Source: Akkermansia sp. N21116
GTDB lineage: Bacteria; Verrucomicrobiota; Verrucomicrobiia; Verrucomicrobiales; Akkermansiaceae
NCBI RefSeq assembly: GCF_029854705.2
Contig: NZ_CP139035.1
Coordinates: 124,001 to 188,000, forward strand
Length of the DNA stretch: 64,000 nt
Direction of reading: 5' to 3'
The translations under genes were made by a program, and so were the position numbers. Under the pieces are notes generated by a model, which was not told the origin of the DNA, ran no database searches, and was given only the letters and a program-made list of their open reading frames with translations. Below are positions 54,707 to 63,645 of the stretch, in pieces (position 1 is the stretch's first letter; each line of letters starts with the position of its first letter).

Positions 54707-54794
54707 TAATTCCTGATTTATTCCGTATATAGGTTATATATCTACCGTGCATCAGGGAATATCCGGTAGACTCAAGCAATTTTTCAAAATAACT

Positions 54795-56072
54795 ATGATG
54801 AATCGAAGAGAATTCGTCCAAGGAATGGGTAAAACAGCGCTAGGGGCCTCCCTCCTGGCATCCTGCCCATGGTTTGGCGCATTTGCACAGGAGGTGGAAA
54901 CCGTTGGCGAAAAAGCCCGTCTCGGTATTATAGGACCAGGATCTCGCGGCCAGTATCTGATGAGGTTTCTGGCTGCCAATCCCAAAGCCAACATCGTAGC
55001 TCTGTGTGACAACTATGCCCCTAGCATGAAGGGAGCCCTTGGCATCGCGCCCAATGCCCGCCAGTACACGGATTACCGCCAATTACTGGAAGACAAGAAT
55101 GTTGATGCAGTCGTCATTGCAACGCCCCCCTACCTCCATGCCAGAATGTTGCTGGATGCTTTCGCTGCCGGAAAACACGCCTTCGTCGAAAAGGCATTCT
55201 CCATTGATCAGGAAGAAACGTATTCCATGTACCAGGCCTACAAGAACTGTGACCGGGTCATGTTTGTCGGCCACCAGCGTATGTTCGATCCTCGCTATAT
55301 CAATGCCATGGACAGAATCCATGCCGGAGAGTTCGGGGCAGTACAATGCATCAGAACCTACTGGGACCGCAATACGGACTGGAAGCGTCCCGTCCCCTCG
55401 CCGGATCTGGAGCGTAAAATCAACTGGCGTCTTTACAAGGAATATTCCCGAGGACTCATGACGGAACTCGCCAGCCACCAAATCCAGGTCGGCAACTGGG
55501 CGTTACAAGCCATCCCCAACAAAATTACCGGATTTGGCGCTATTGCGGATCGTAAGGACGGCCGGGAAGTATACGATAATGTCCATGTCGTCTTCGGTTA
55601 TGACAACGGCGCCAACATGAGTTTCGGCTGTACCAATTCCAATCGTTTTTATGGTTTGGAGGAACAAATCCTCTGTTCCCACGGGACGCTTGAAATGGAA
55701 AAACAGAAATACTACCCGGAAAGCGTTCCTCCCGCTCCTGCCATGCTGCGCATGATTAACAAGATGGAGAATGACCTTTTCGAGGCCGTTCCCTTTGCCA
55801 GCGGTAGTTGGGCTCCCGAAACGGCGAAGGCCAACAAGGGTGAGTATATACTCGGTAAAAAATCCCATGGAGACGGTACCCAGATGCTTCTGGAAGCCTT
55901 CGTAGAAGCTGTCATCACAGGAAAACGCGTTCCCAAGCTCATTGAGGAAGGGTACTACTCCAGCATGCTTTGCCTCCTCGGCCATCAAGCCATGGAAGAA
56001 CAGCGAGTCATCGATTTCCCGGATAAATACAAGATCGACTACCTGAACCACAAAGCTCCTACCCTGGCATGA
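54795..56072 (+). CDS. Gfo/Idh/MocA oxidoreductase with twin-arginine signal
   Basis: About 425 residues. The N-terminus (MMNRREFVQGMGKTALGASLLAS) is a twin-arginine-type signal, so the folded NAD(P)-binding enzyme is probably exported. Rossmann motif GIIGPGSRGQYLMRFLAA, then EKAFSIDQEET (catalytic Lys region) and HQRMFDPRYINAM in the C-terminal domain. With the DUF1080 gene two positions downstream it fits sugar 3-keto-glycoside chemistry, as in other Bacteroidota/Verrucomicrobiota clusters; the specific sugar is unknown. Overlaps the next gene by 4 bp. Confidence 0.92.
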   Translation: MMNRREFVQGMGKTALGASLLASCPWFGAFAQEVETVGEKARLGIIGPGSRGQYLMRFLAANPKANIVALCDNYAPSMKGALGIAPNARQYTDYRQLLEDKNVDAVVIATPPYLHARMLLDAFAAGKHAFVEKAFSIDQEETYSMYQAYKNCDRVMFVGHQRMFDPRYINAMDRIHAGEFGAVQCIRTYWDRNTDWKRPVPSPDLERKINWRLYKEYSRGLMTELASHQIQVGNWALQAIPNKITGFGAIADRKDGREVYDNVHVVFGYDNGANMSFGCTNSNRFYGLEEQILCSHGTLEMEKQKYYPESVPPAPAMLRMINKMENDLFEAVPFASGSWAPETAKANKGEYILGKKSHGDGTQMLLEAFVEAVITGKRVPKLIEEGYYSSMLCLLGHQAMEEQRVIDFPDKYKIDYLNHKAPTLA

Positions 56073-56344
56073 AAGAAACCGTCATCACCGGAAAACGCAA
56101 AATCCTGGAACTTTGTATCCTGGCCTGTTGCTTCATCGCGGCATTTTCCTTCAATGTTTACAGCATCACAAACTTGAACGCATCCTGGTCGGAACTGTTT
56201 ACCATGTTTCCCATGGTGCTTATGCTCACCGTCGGGCTCTATGTAGCCATAATCGTCATACGTCTCATCATCAAGTCTATTATCTTTCTTCTCTTCTTTC
56301 CCTTCCGTGACAAAAAAGGGGTAAATGAAGGCCAAAACTCTTGA
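56069..56344 (+). CDS. Two-TM small membrane protein
   Basis: 91 residues. Two hydrophobic segments (about 13-33 and 44-76, the latter long: [29 protein letters not shown]), a short soluble start and a Lys/Asp-rich end. The start overlaps the dehydrogenase stop (ATGA), so the two are translationally coupled. No family recognised; possibly a partner of the exported dehydrogenase. Confidence 0.65.
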   Translation: MKETVITGKRKILELCILACCFIAAFSFNVYSITNLNASWSELFTMFPMVLMLTVGLYVAIIVIRLIIKSIIFLLFFPFRDKKGVNEGQNS

Positions 56345-56397
56345 CTCCCAAGAACCTGCAATCTGCTTTCAACAGATTGTACCTATCCACAAAAAAC

Positions 56398-57762
56398 ATG
56401 AAATTAAATAACATACTCACTGTAGCCTGTGCTCTGGCCAGCATGGGCGTAGCCTGGGCCGGAGAATGGCATCCCCTCTTTAATGGAAAGGACCTCTCCA
56501 ATTGGGAACCTCTGAACGGAAAAGCGGAATTCAAAGCTCAGGATGGTAAAATTATCGGTGTCAGTACATTGCATACCCCCAATTCCTTCCTGGCTACCAA
56601 AAACACCTACAAGGACTTCATCCTGGAATTCGAATATAAGGTTGACGACGGTCTCAATTCCGGAGTCCAGATCCGCAGCGAAAGCAAACCGGATTATAAC
56701 AATGGCCGAGTCCACGGATACCAGTGCGAAATCGATACATCTCCCCGGGCCTGGAGTTGCGGCATTTACGACGAAGCCCGCCGCGGCTGGCTCTACCCGC
56801 TGGATAAAAACCCGGCCGCCAAAAAAGCTTTCAAACACGGGGAATGGAACAAGGTCCGCATCGAAGCAATCGGCGACACAATCCGTACCTGGCTCAACGG
56901 AATCCCCTGTGCCAATCTCGTCGATAACATGACGCCGGAAGGCATCATTGCGCTGCAAGTCCATGGCATTGGAGGCAACAAGGATCTGGCCGGAAAAACC
57001 ATCGAATGGAAAAATATCCGCATCATGACGGATGATCTGGACAAGGAAGCGACTCCCGACAAGGGCGATATCCCTCAGTTCAACAATATCGACAATCACA
57101 TTTCCGCCCGGGAAGCAGCAGACGGCTGGAAACTGCTCTGGGATGGCAAAACGACAACCGGATGGAGAGGCGCCAAATTGGCCCAATTCCCCGATCATGG
57201 TTGGAAGATAGACCCGGAAAAAGGCACGCTCACCGTCCTCAAGTCCGGTGGGGCCGAATCCGCCAATGGCGGAGATATTGTCACGGAAAAGAAATACAAG
57301 AATTTCGAATTGCTCGTAGATTTCAAAATCACCAAAGGAGCCAACAGCGGTATCAAATACTTCGTCGATACCAACCTGAATAAAGGTGAAGGTTCCTCCA
57401 TCGGATGCGAATTCCAAATCCTTGACGATCAAAACCATCCCGATGCCAAACTCGGCAAGAACGGCAATCGCAAACTCGGTTCACTCTACGATCTCATTCC
57501 CGCTCCGGAGAACAAGCCCTTCCAAAAGGACAAGTTTAACACAGCCCGCATTGTCGTCAAAGGCAACCATGTGGAACACTGGCTCAATGGAGAGAAACTC
57601 ATCGAATACAAGCGAGGAGACCAAGCCTGGAAGGATCTTGTTGCAGGAAGCAAATACAAAAACTGGCCCAAGTTCGGAGAACTTGAAGAAGGCAACATTC
57701 TCCTTCAGGACCATGGAGACGAAGTCACCTTCAAAAATATCAAGATCAAAGAACTGGACTAA
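56398..57762 (+). CDS. Exported protein with two DUF1080 (3-keto-disaccharide hydrolase) domains
   Basis: 454 residues from the ATG at 56398 ([21 protein letters not shown], signal peptide). Two lectin-like DUF1080 domains: the first with [18 protein letters not shown] and [13 protein letters not shown], the second from about 250 with [15 protein letters not shown] and [12 protein letters not shown]. This family (PF06439) includes hydrolases of 3-keto-disaccharides. Together with the Gfo/Idh enzyme it suggests an oxidise-then-cleave route on glycosides outside the cytoplasm. A terminator follows. Confidence 0.88.
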   Translation: MKLNNILTVACALASMGVAWAGEWHPLFNGKDLSNWEPLNGKAEFKAQDGKIIGVSTLHTPNSFLATKNTYKDFILEFEYKVDDGLNSGVQIRSESKPDYNNGRVHGYQCEIDTSPRAWSCGIYDEARRGWLYPLDKNPAAKKAFKHGEWNKVRIEAIGDTIRTWLNGIPCANLVDNMTPEGIIALQVHGIGGNKDLAGKTIEWKNIRIMTDDLDKEATPDKGDIPQFNNIDNHISAREAADGWKLLWDGKTTTGWRGAKLAQFPDHGWKIDPEKGTLTVLKSGGAESANGGDIVTEKKYKNFELLVDFKITKGANSGIKYFVDTNLNKGEGSSIGCEFQILDDQNHPDAKLGKNGNRKLGSLYDLIPAPENKPFQKDKFNTARIVVKGNHVEHWLNGEKLIEYKRGDQAWKDLVAGSKYKNWPKFGELEEGNILLQDHGDEVTFKNIKIKELD

Positions 57763-57800
57763 ACGTCCGGTTTGATGATATGGATCAATGACAATACAGG

Positions 57801-57832
57801 GTGGATGTCTCCAGCAGGCATCCGCTCTTTTT
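57801..57832 (+). terminator. Intrinsic terminator after the DUF1080 gene
   Basis: GTGGATG (57801-57807) pairs with CATCCGC (57819-57825; one G-U pair) across an 11-nt loop, followed by TCTTTTT. It lies upstream of the chosen ApbE start and argues against the earlier in-frame ATG at 57788. Confidence 0.6.
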
Positions 57833-57841
57833 GCTCCTGCC

Positions 57842-58675
57842 ATGTACCCCCTGATTCATAAAACACTTCCGAACGGGACATCGGTTTCCTACGCATGGTT
57901 CGAGGCCATGCACTCCCGCATGGATATTCTGATCTGCGGAATAGACGAATGGAATGCAGGCCGTTTGGCTTTCCTCCTATCCCAGGAGACAGAGAGATTG
58001 GCGGATCTGATGAATCGTTTCGATCCCGGCAGCCTTCTATCACAAATCAATACCGCCCCTCCCGGGACTCCTGTCTCCATCTCACGGGAGCTGGCAACGA
58101 TTCTATCTACTTGCCGGGAATGGTATCGGCGTACCCAGGGCCTCTTCGACATTACCATCCAGTCTCCAGCTTCCGAAAGTTCCCTGATGGATGCGTGGGA
58201 AATCACCCCGGAAGACACCGTGATACGCCATCATCCGGGCATCGTGCTGGATCTGTGCGGGTTTGCCAAGGGCTACGCTGTGGATTCCTGCAAATCCGTC
58301 CTGCTCCGAGAAGGAGTCCGCGATGCCCTGGTCAATTTCGGTAACAGTTCCGTCCTCGCCATCGGCAATCATCCCCATGGAAAAGGATGGCCCGTCGGAC
58401 TGGGAGTTGACGAAGCACAAATCGAAGGCGAATACAAAGAACTCACTCTGCACAACCAGTGTCTGACAACATCAGGCAACAATACAACCGGACGCCAGCA
58501 TCTCATCCGCCCGGATTCCCGGCAAGTCGTCACAGGAAAGAAGCATGTCTCCGTCGTCACCGAAACCGGCACCGTGGGTGAAATCCTCTCCACGGCTTTC
58601 TTTATCGCAGAAAAGGAAGAAAAAGAGTACCTTGCCGACCAGCCCGAGTGCATCAGCATGGAAGAACATGCCTGA
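57842..58675 (+). CDS. ApbE-family FAD:protein FMN transferase
   Basis: 277 residues from the ATG at 57842. ApbE features: TRGLFDITIQSP-like (TQGLFDITIQ), DLCGFAKGYAVDSCKSVLLREGVRDALVNFGNSSVLAIG, and TTSGNNTTGRQHLI. It attaches FMN to a Thr/Ser of flavoproteins. It is shorter than usual and lacks a signal peptide or lipobox; DLCG stands where DLGG is usual; and VGEILSTAFF has Gly-Glu where Ala-Asp usually binds metal. It may be active in the cytoplasm or be altered. It converges on the glycosyltransferase. Confidence 0.8.
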   Translation: MYPLIHKTLPNGTSVSYAWFEAMHSRMDILICGIDEWNAGRLAFLLSQETERLADLMNRFDPGSLLSQINTAPPGTPVSISRELATILSTCREWYRRTQGLFDITIQSPASESSLMDAWEITPEDTVIRHHPGIVLDLCGFAKGYAVDSCKSVLLREGVRDALVNFGNSSVLAIGNHPHGKGWPVGLGVDEAQIEGEYKELTLHNQCLTTSGNNTTGRQHLIRPDSRQVVTGKKHVSVVTETGTVGEILSTAFFIAEKEEKEYLADQPECISMEEHA

Positions 58676-58708
58676 GTTCATGTTGGAGGATCGGAAGTCT
58701 CCACACCT

Positions 58709-59506
58709 TTACTTGACGGAGAGAACCCGCGCCAACTTGCGGCGCATCTTCTTTTTCTGTGTCGAAAAATTCAGGACACAACAACGGTGAATCACCCACT
58801 GAATGAAATTCCGGCGCAATTCATAACTCTTCGTTCTCTTTTTGTCGGCATCAATATTGCTCTTAACGCACAGGGCTGGGTCCGGACGAGCCGGCGCCGG
58901 CAACACTCCGCAGGCGACAATGTTACCGGCAAAGCACACCCCCGCCCATTGAGCGTCGTAGACCATCCAATACCGTTTGAACCCTTCCAACACCTTTTCC
59001 GCACCGGCCCGGGTATAGAGGATACTCGTTGCCTCCCATGGGAATTTCTTCGGAAAAGTCATTTGTATCTTCATCTCCGGATGGGGGGGCAGCACATCGT
59101 AATGGCGGCCGTCAGTCCACAATTTGATACATTCCCAGCCAGAGGTCCGCGTCAGTATTTCCTCCAGCATTCCCAGGAAATCGGGGTCAAACAACACATC
59201 GTCCTCATTGATTACACAGTACTCGTAATCCGTCTCCAAAAATGTTCTAATAGCCTTTAAATGACTTTGAATGCATCCTTGCTCGTTAGGAAGAAGGTGA
59301 CAACTATATTCACGCATGCGCCTCTTGCGATCATAAGCCGGCAGGGAATTACAGTCCAAATCCTTTCCTGCAATCGCCTGAACGAATTGCACGGGAAATC
59401 CCAGTTCCTCCGCCTGACGGACAATGTGCTCCCTCCTCTCAACAGCCTGTTCCAGATTGATTACAAGATGGAGAGTTTTATCCGTAGAAAAAGAATAATG
59501 GTTCAT
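58709..59506 (-). CDS. Glycosyltransferase family 25 (LPS-type)
   Basis: 265 residues from the ATG at 59506. TLHLVINLEQAVERREHI at the start and VQAIAGKDLDCNSL are typical of GT25; INEDDVLFDPDFLGML holds the acidic nucleotide-sugar/metal site. It transfers a sugar, often galactose, to lipo-oligosaccharide or protein. Substrate unknown. It stands alone on the minus strand between ApbE and malic enzyme. Confidence 0.9.
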   Translation of the reverse strand: MNHYSFSTDKTLHLVINLEQAVERREHIVRQAEELGFPVQFVQAIAGKDLDCNSLPAYDRKRRMREYSCHLLPNEQGCIQSHLKAIRTFLETDYEYCVINEDDVLFDPDFLGMLEEILTRTSGWECIKLWTDGRHYDVLPPHPEMKIQMTFPKKFPWEATSILYTRAGAEKVLEGFKRYWMVYDAQWAGVCFAGNIVACGVLPAPARPDPALCVKSNIDADKKRTKSYELRRNFIQWVIHRCCVLNFSTQKKKMRRKLARVLSVK

Positions 59507-59726
59507 AGGCAAACAGGAAGATCCTCCCCAGAGGGGCGGGCTAAGTTCAGGCTAACTCAGAATCCTCTCTTTTTCAATGTTTTTCACACATAAAAAAATA
59601 GTTTCCTGTATGACTCCATCCTCAACCTCTCAACAGCTGTGCCAATAAATGTCAGATTCTGGACTTGTCTTTTGACGCTACTCGTGGCTTTTGGGAGGCT
59701 CAGATCAAATTTACTTCGCTAATACC

Positions 59727-61040
59727 ATGTCATCCGACCTTAAGCTTGATGCTCTGGAGTATCACGCACAGCCACGACCCGGCAAGATGGAAACCTTGCC
59801 GTGCAAGTCCGCTTTTTCGCAGCGGGATCTGACACTTGCCTATTCCCCAGGTGTTGCCGAACCCTGTTTGCGCATAAAAAAAGATCCTTCCCTCAGTGCT
59901 CTGTACACTGGAAAATCCAATCTCGTAGGAGTCATCACCAACGGTACCGCCGTTCTGGGACTCGGCAATATTGGGCCGGATGCAGCCAAACCTGTCATGG
60001 AAGGCAAGGGACTTCTATTCAAAGTCTTTGCCGACATCGACGTTTTCGATATCGAACTGAATGTACGCGAACCCGAAAAATTGATCGAAGTCATCAAAAC
60101 GATGGAACCCACTTTCGGAGCTATCAATCTGGAAGACATCAAGGCTCCCGAATGCTTCATGCTGGAAGAACGTCTCCGTGCGGAAATGAACATCCCCGTC
60201 TTTCACGATGACCAGCACGGTACGGCCGTCATTTCCGGAGCTGCTCTTCTAAACGCAGCCGAACTGACCGGCCGCCGTCTGGAAAACATGCGAGTCGTCG
60301 TCGTCGGAGCCGGAGCGGCCGGGATTGCCTGTGCCAAGTTTTACATTTCCCTCGGTATCCGCCGGGAGAATATTTTCATGTTCGACTCCAAAGGGCTCAT
60401 TCAGGCAGGCCGTATGGATTTGCACTCAACCAAGGCACAGTTTGCCCAAACGCACGACTGCTCCATGGAAGACGCTATCCGCGGGGCGGATGTATTTCTC
60501 GGGTTGTCCACAAAAGGAATCCTGAGCCAGGATATGGTTCGTTCCATGGCGGACTCCCCCATTATCTTCGCCTGTGCCAATCCGGACCCCGAAATTACCT
60601 ACCGGGAAGCCAAAAAGGCCCGTCCGGACTGCATTATGGGCTCCGGGCGTTCCGACTGGCCCAACCAGGTCAACAATGTTTCCTGCTTCCCCTTCATTTT
60701 CCGCGCCGCTCTCGACGTCAATGCCCGTTGCATCAACGAGCCTATGAAGATCGCCGCCGCACGTTCCCTGGCCGATCTCGCCAAGGAACCTGTTCCTCAG
60801 GAAGTGATCGAAGCTTACGGAGGAGAGCCTCTCAGCTTTGGCATCGACTACGTCATCCCCAAACCCCTGGATCCTCGCATTATCGACTGGCAATGCCCGG
60901 CTGTTGCCCAGGCTGCCATGGTTTCCGGCGTTGCCCAGTCCCCGATCCGGGACATGGACGCCTATCGCCAAGAACTGCAAGCCCGTATCATGGGGGCCAG
61001 GGAACGTTCCAGAATGATCGTAGAAAGTTACCTCAAGTAA
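59727..61040 (+). CDS. NAD(P)-dependent malic enzyme (short form)
   Basis: 437 residues from the ATG at 59727. AYSPGVAEPCLRI, VGVITNGTAVLGLGNIG, FHDDQHGTAVISGAALLNA and VVVGAGAAGIACAKFY cover the malate-binding and Rossmann sites. It decarboxylates malate to pyruvate. It lacks the C-terminal phosphotransacetylase domain of MaeB-type proteins; whether it uses NAD or NADP is not clear by eye. A terminator follows. Confidence 0.95.
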   Translation: MSSDLKLDALEYHAQPRPGKMETLPCKSAFSQRDLTLAYSPGVAEPCLRIKKDPSLSALYTGKSNLVGVITNGTAVLGLGNIGPDAAKPVMEGKGLLFKVFADIDVFDIELNVREPEKLIEVIKTMEPTFGAINLEDIKAPECFMLEERLRAEMNIPVFHDDQHGTAVISGAALLNAAELTGRRLENMRVVVVGAGAAGIACAKFYISLGIRRENIFMFDSKGLIQAGRMDLHSTKAQFAQTHDCSMEDAIRGADVFLGLSTKGILSQDMVRSMADSPIIFACANPDPEITYREAKKARPDCIMGSGRSDWPNQVNNVSCFPFIFRAALDVNARCINEPMKIAAARSLADLAKEPVPQEVIEAYGGEPLSFGIDYVIPKPLDPRIIDWQCPAVAQAAMVSGVAQSPIRDMDAYRQELQARIMGARERSRMIVESYLK

Positions 61041-61074
61041 AAACAGGATTACGGGGTTACTCAAGAAATCACCC

Positions 61075-61110
61075 AGCCGCCGGCATGCATACCGCATCCG
61101 GCGGCTTTTT
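61075..61110 (+). terminator. Intrinsic terminator of the malic enzyme gene
   Basis: AGCCGCCGG (61075-61083) pairs with CCGGCGGCT (61098-61106), loop 14 nt, then T run. An outer pairing, GTTAC (61056-61060) with GTAAC (61112-61116), can extend it. It lies between convergent genes. Confidence 0.85.
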
Positions 61111-61139
61111 CGTAACCCGTCGCGGCACAACACAACGCA

Positions 61140-62057
61140 TCAAGCCCCTATGAGATACTTGATAAAAAAGTCAATTACCCGTTCGGCAACAGGCCTCACC
61201 TTGACCAAACGCGGATTCCACGCCAAAGAAAACGCCCGATTCAATGGAGCCAGTACCGGATCTTCTACCTTGAGTATCGAAGCATCCAGATCACACTCGG
61301 CAATATTAGGTAAAATAGCCATGTAAGCACCGGATTTCAACAGACGGGCTGCGAACGGAAACGACTGAGTACCACAAAAAGCATCTCCGTCAATACCCAG
61401 ATTGCGCAAACAGTCCACCAAAGAGGCATAGAACGTCGTATCGTTGGTCAATGTTGTCAGCGGCCTGTTCTCCAACAACCATTTGAAATCCTTCTCCCGG
61501 CCTGGAGGCACCATGGGTCTCGGAACATACAAGGCATAGGACACCGTTGTAATTTTCCGACTTTCAAGCAAGTCTGACGACAAGGCACTTGAACGAACAA
61601 TGCCAAAGTCGAGTTCCATGTCCAGTAAGCCTTTCGAGATCTCCGAATTGCGGAGATTCTTGAATAAAAACTGCCATGGCAAGCCTTGCCTGACCATAGA
61701 GGCCAGAACCGGAGCCGCCATCCAGGCATGCTGACTGTCCCCGGCTCCCAACGTGAACCGGTACATCGTATTCCGAGTCCTGCATTTGAAATCCTCCAAA
61801 GCACACATGGCTTCCCGGGAAATACGGACGAGTTCCTCTCCTTCAGGCGTCAGGACAAGGTATTTCCCCTTCTTTCTTGCCAGTTCGGCTCCGAAGAACT
61901 CGCCCAATTCCTTAATCTGCCGGGAATATAGGCTCTGCAATGCCGGGTCTCCATGTACTGCCCGGGCAATGCCGCCTGCCGAAGCAACCTCAACCAGAGC
62001 CCGCAACCGATCCAGGGAAAGGCCTCTCTCCGAAAAAAGATGGGGAAACATGGTCAT
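61140..62057 (-). CDS. LysR-family transcriptional regulator
   Basis: About 305 residues from the ATG at 62057 (the frame runs on to 62231, but the added part is unlike a HTH). The N-terminal winged helix has LDRLRALVEVASAGGIARAV and LYSRQIKELGEFFG, with RKKGKYLVLTPEGEEL as the wing; the rest is a LysR effector domain. It converges on malic enzyme and is divergent from thiE, with 141 bp between the starts, so it could regulate thiE, itself or both. Confidence 0.85.
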   Translation of the reverse strand: MTMFPHLFSERGLSLDRLRALVEVASAGGIARAVHGDPALQSLYSRQIKELGEFFGAELARKKGKYLVLTPEGEELVRISREAMCALEDFKCRTRNTMYRFTLGAGDSQHAWMAAPVLASMVRQGLPWQFLFKNLRNSEISKGLLDMELDFGIVRSSALSSDLLESRKITTVSYALYVPRPMVPPGREKDFKWLLENRPLTTLTNDTTFYASLVDCLRNLGIDGDAFCGTQSFPFAARLLKSGAYMAILPNIAECDLDASILKVEDPVLAPLNRAFSLAWNPRLVKVRPVAERVIDFFIKYLIGA

Positions 62058-62198
62058 TTGATATGAACGATCATTGGAGAGGGCCAGGTTGAAGTCAATT
62101 GGATTCTTCCTATTCAACAGGCTGCTTGCACGTATTTCATGCACGCCATCTGTACCATGCTTGAGTTTCCCGGTAAAATCGGTAGAATTACTCTCACT

Positions 62199-62837
62199 AT
62201 GCGTTCTTCCGGAATCTTCGACAACTGCCATCTATACGGTATTCTTGATCTTGGCTATGTACCGCGGGAACATGCACTCGATGTCGCCGGACAACTTTTG
62301 GAAGGAGGATTATCCATCCTTCAACTGCGTGCTAAAAACATCGCTCAAGATCTCATCTTCGATCTTGCAACAAAACTGACACCGCTTTGTCGTCAACATG
62401 ATTGCCTTTTCATCGTTAACGACTATCCAGAAATCGCCAAGGCAAGCGGTTCGGACGGAGTCCATATCGGCCAGGACACATCCGATCTCGCTTCCGTTAA
62501 AAGATTCCTTGGAAACGGCAAAATCGTGGGAAGATCCACCCACAGTCCCGAACAGGCTCTGAAAGGCTGGAAGGAAGGAGCCGACTACATCGGTTTCGGT
62601 CCTTTGTTTGCAACTGCTACAAAACCGGGCCGGGCCGCCATCGGTCTTGGGGACATCCGGACTGTCCGGAAATCCCTCCCTGCCGGTTTTCCCATGTTCT
62701 GTATCGGAGGCATCAACGGTGTTACCCTCCCGGCTGTTCTGGAGGCGGGAGCAGAACGAGTTGTCATCGTTTCATGGCTCCTCCGGCAACCGGATATCCG
62801 TACGACCGTTCGCAATCTCATTGAACATCTGGCATAA
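62199..62837 (+). CDS. thiE: Thiamine phosphate synthase
   Basis: 212 residues from the ATG at 62199. It joins the pyrimidine and thiazole halves of thiamine. Motifs: LSILQLRAKN, CLFIVNDYPEIAKASGSDGVHIGQ, VGRSTHSPEQA, DYIGFGPLFATATKPG, and MFCIGGINGVTLPAVLEAGAERVVIVS. No TPP riboswitch was found upstream. aroD follows 59 bp later. Confidence 0.93.
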   Translation: MRSSGIFDNCHLYGILDLGYVPREHALDVAGQLLEGGLSILQLRAKNIAQDLIFDLATKLTPLCRQHDCLFIVNDYPEIAKASGSDGVHIGQDTSDLASVKRFLGNGKIVGRSTHSPEQALKGWKEGADYIGFGPLFATATKPGRAAIGLGDIRTVRKSLPAGFPMFCIGGINGVTLPAVLEAGAERVVIVSWLLRQPDIRTTVRNLIEHLA

Positions 62838-62896
62838 TCCCGTACGAATCTACGGAAGAAATTGACCTTTCCTCCGGCATTTGAGATTTTCCCTTC

Positions 62897-63610
62897 ATGA
62901 ACAAGAAATACGGAAACTCTTTCCCCCGCCCCGATACAAAGATTATCGGTACAGCTACGGTATGGGAAGAATGGGTTTCCTTGAGAGACAAAGATCTGTC
63001 GGAGATTTGCAACTGGATTGAGCTCCGCCTGGATGCTCTGCCGGAAAGCATTCTCCTTGAGGAAATACTGGAATACCGTTCCTCCCTGCCTCTCCTGTTC
63101 ACGGCCCGCTCACCTGAAGAAGGCGGTATACGCCCCATGACGATTGAAGCACGCCTCGCCCTGCTTCAACAAACCCTTCCCCATGCTATCGCTATCGATG
63201 TAGAAATCGCTCACATGGAACAAGCGCAAGAGCTAATTGCAACAGCCCGGGAAGCATCAGTCAAGGTCATTGCCTCGTTCCACGATTTCCAGGAAACACC
63301 GGAGATGGAAGAACTTATCAAACGTGAACGCCAGGCGAGAGAACTCGGAGCGGACATCGTCAAATTCGCCTTTGCACTCACCCGTCCGGAAGACATCATC
63401 ATTGGTACCCGGCTTCTGGCACAGAGAACGGGGGAAATGGCAGTCATGGGCATGGGACCGCTTGGCCCGACCTCGCGCCTGTTGTATGCCCAATGCGGCT
63501 CCTCTCTCATCTACGGTTATCTGGGCCAGTATGAAGCAGCGCCCGGACAGTGGCCCGCCGCCTCTTTCATGAAATCCCTGTCTTCTCTGGAAGCTGTCAC
63601 GCCATCCTGA
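62897..63610 (+). CDS. aroD: 3-dehydroquinate dehydratase, type I
   Basis: 237 residues. IELRLDALPE carries the Glu-x-Arg motif, ASFHDF the catalytic His, and DIVKFAFAL the Schiff-base Lys; PLLFTARSPEEGG and GPLGPTSRLL complete the type I fold. It acts in the shikimate pathway. It starts 59 bp after thiE and is followed 35 bp later by tilS. Confidence 0.93.
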   Translation: MNKKYGNSFPRPDTKIIGTATVWEEWVSLRDKDLSEICNWIELRLDALPESILLEEILEYRSSLPLLFTARSPEEGGIRPMTIEARLALLQQTLPHAIAIDVEIAHMEQAQELIATAREASVKVIASFHDFQETPEMEELIKRERQARELGADIVKFAFALTRPEDIIIGTRLLAQRTGEMAVMGMGPLGPTSRLLYAQCGSSLIYGYLGQYEAAPGQWPAASFMKSLSSLEAVTPS

Positions 63611-63645
63611 ACTGCGGTTCTTTTCCACCCCCGGCCAAGCATCCC

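Noticed and set aside
62058-62198. TPP riboswitch upstream of thiE
   Set aside because: The conserved riboswitch elements, such as CTGAGA, are not found in the 141-bp gap.
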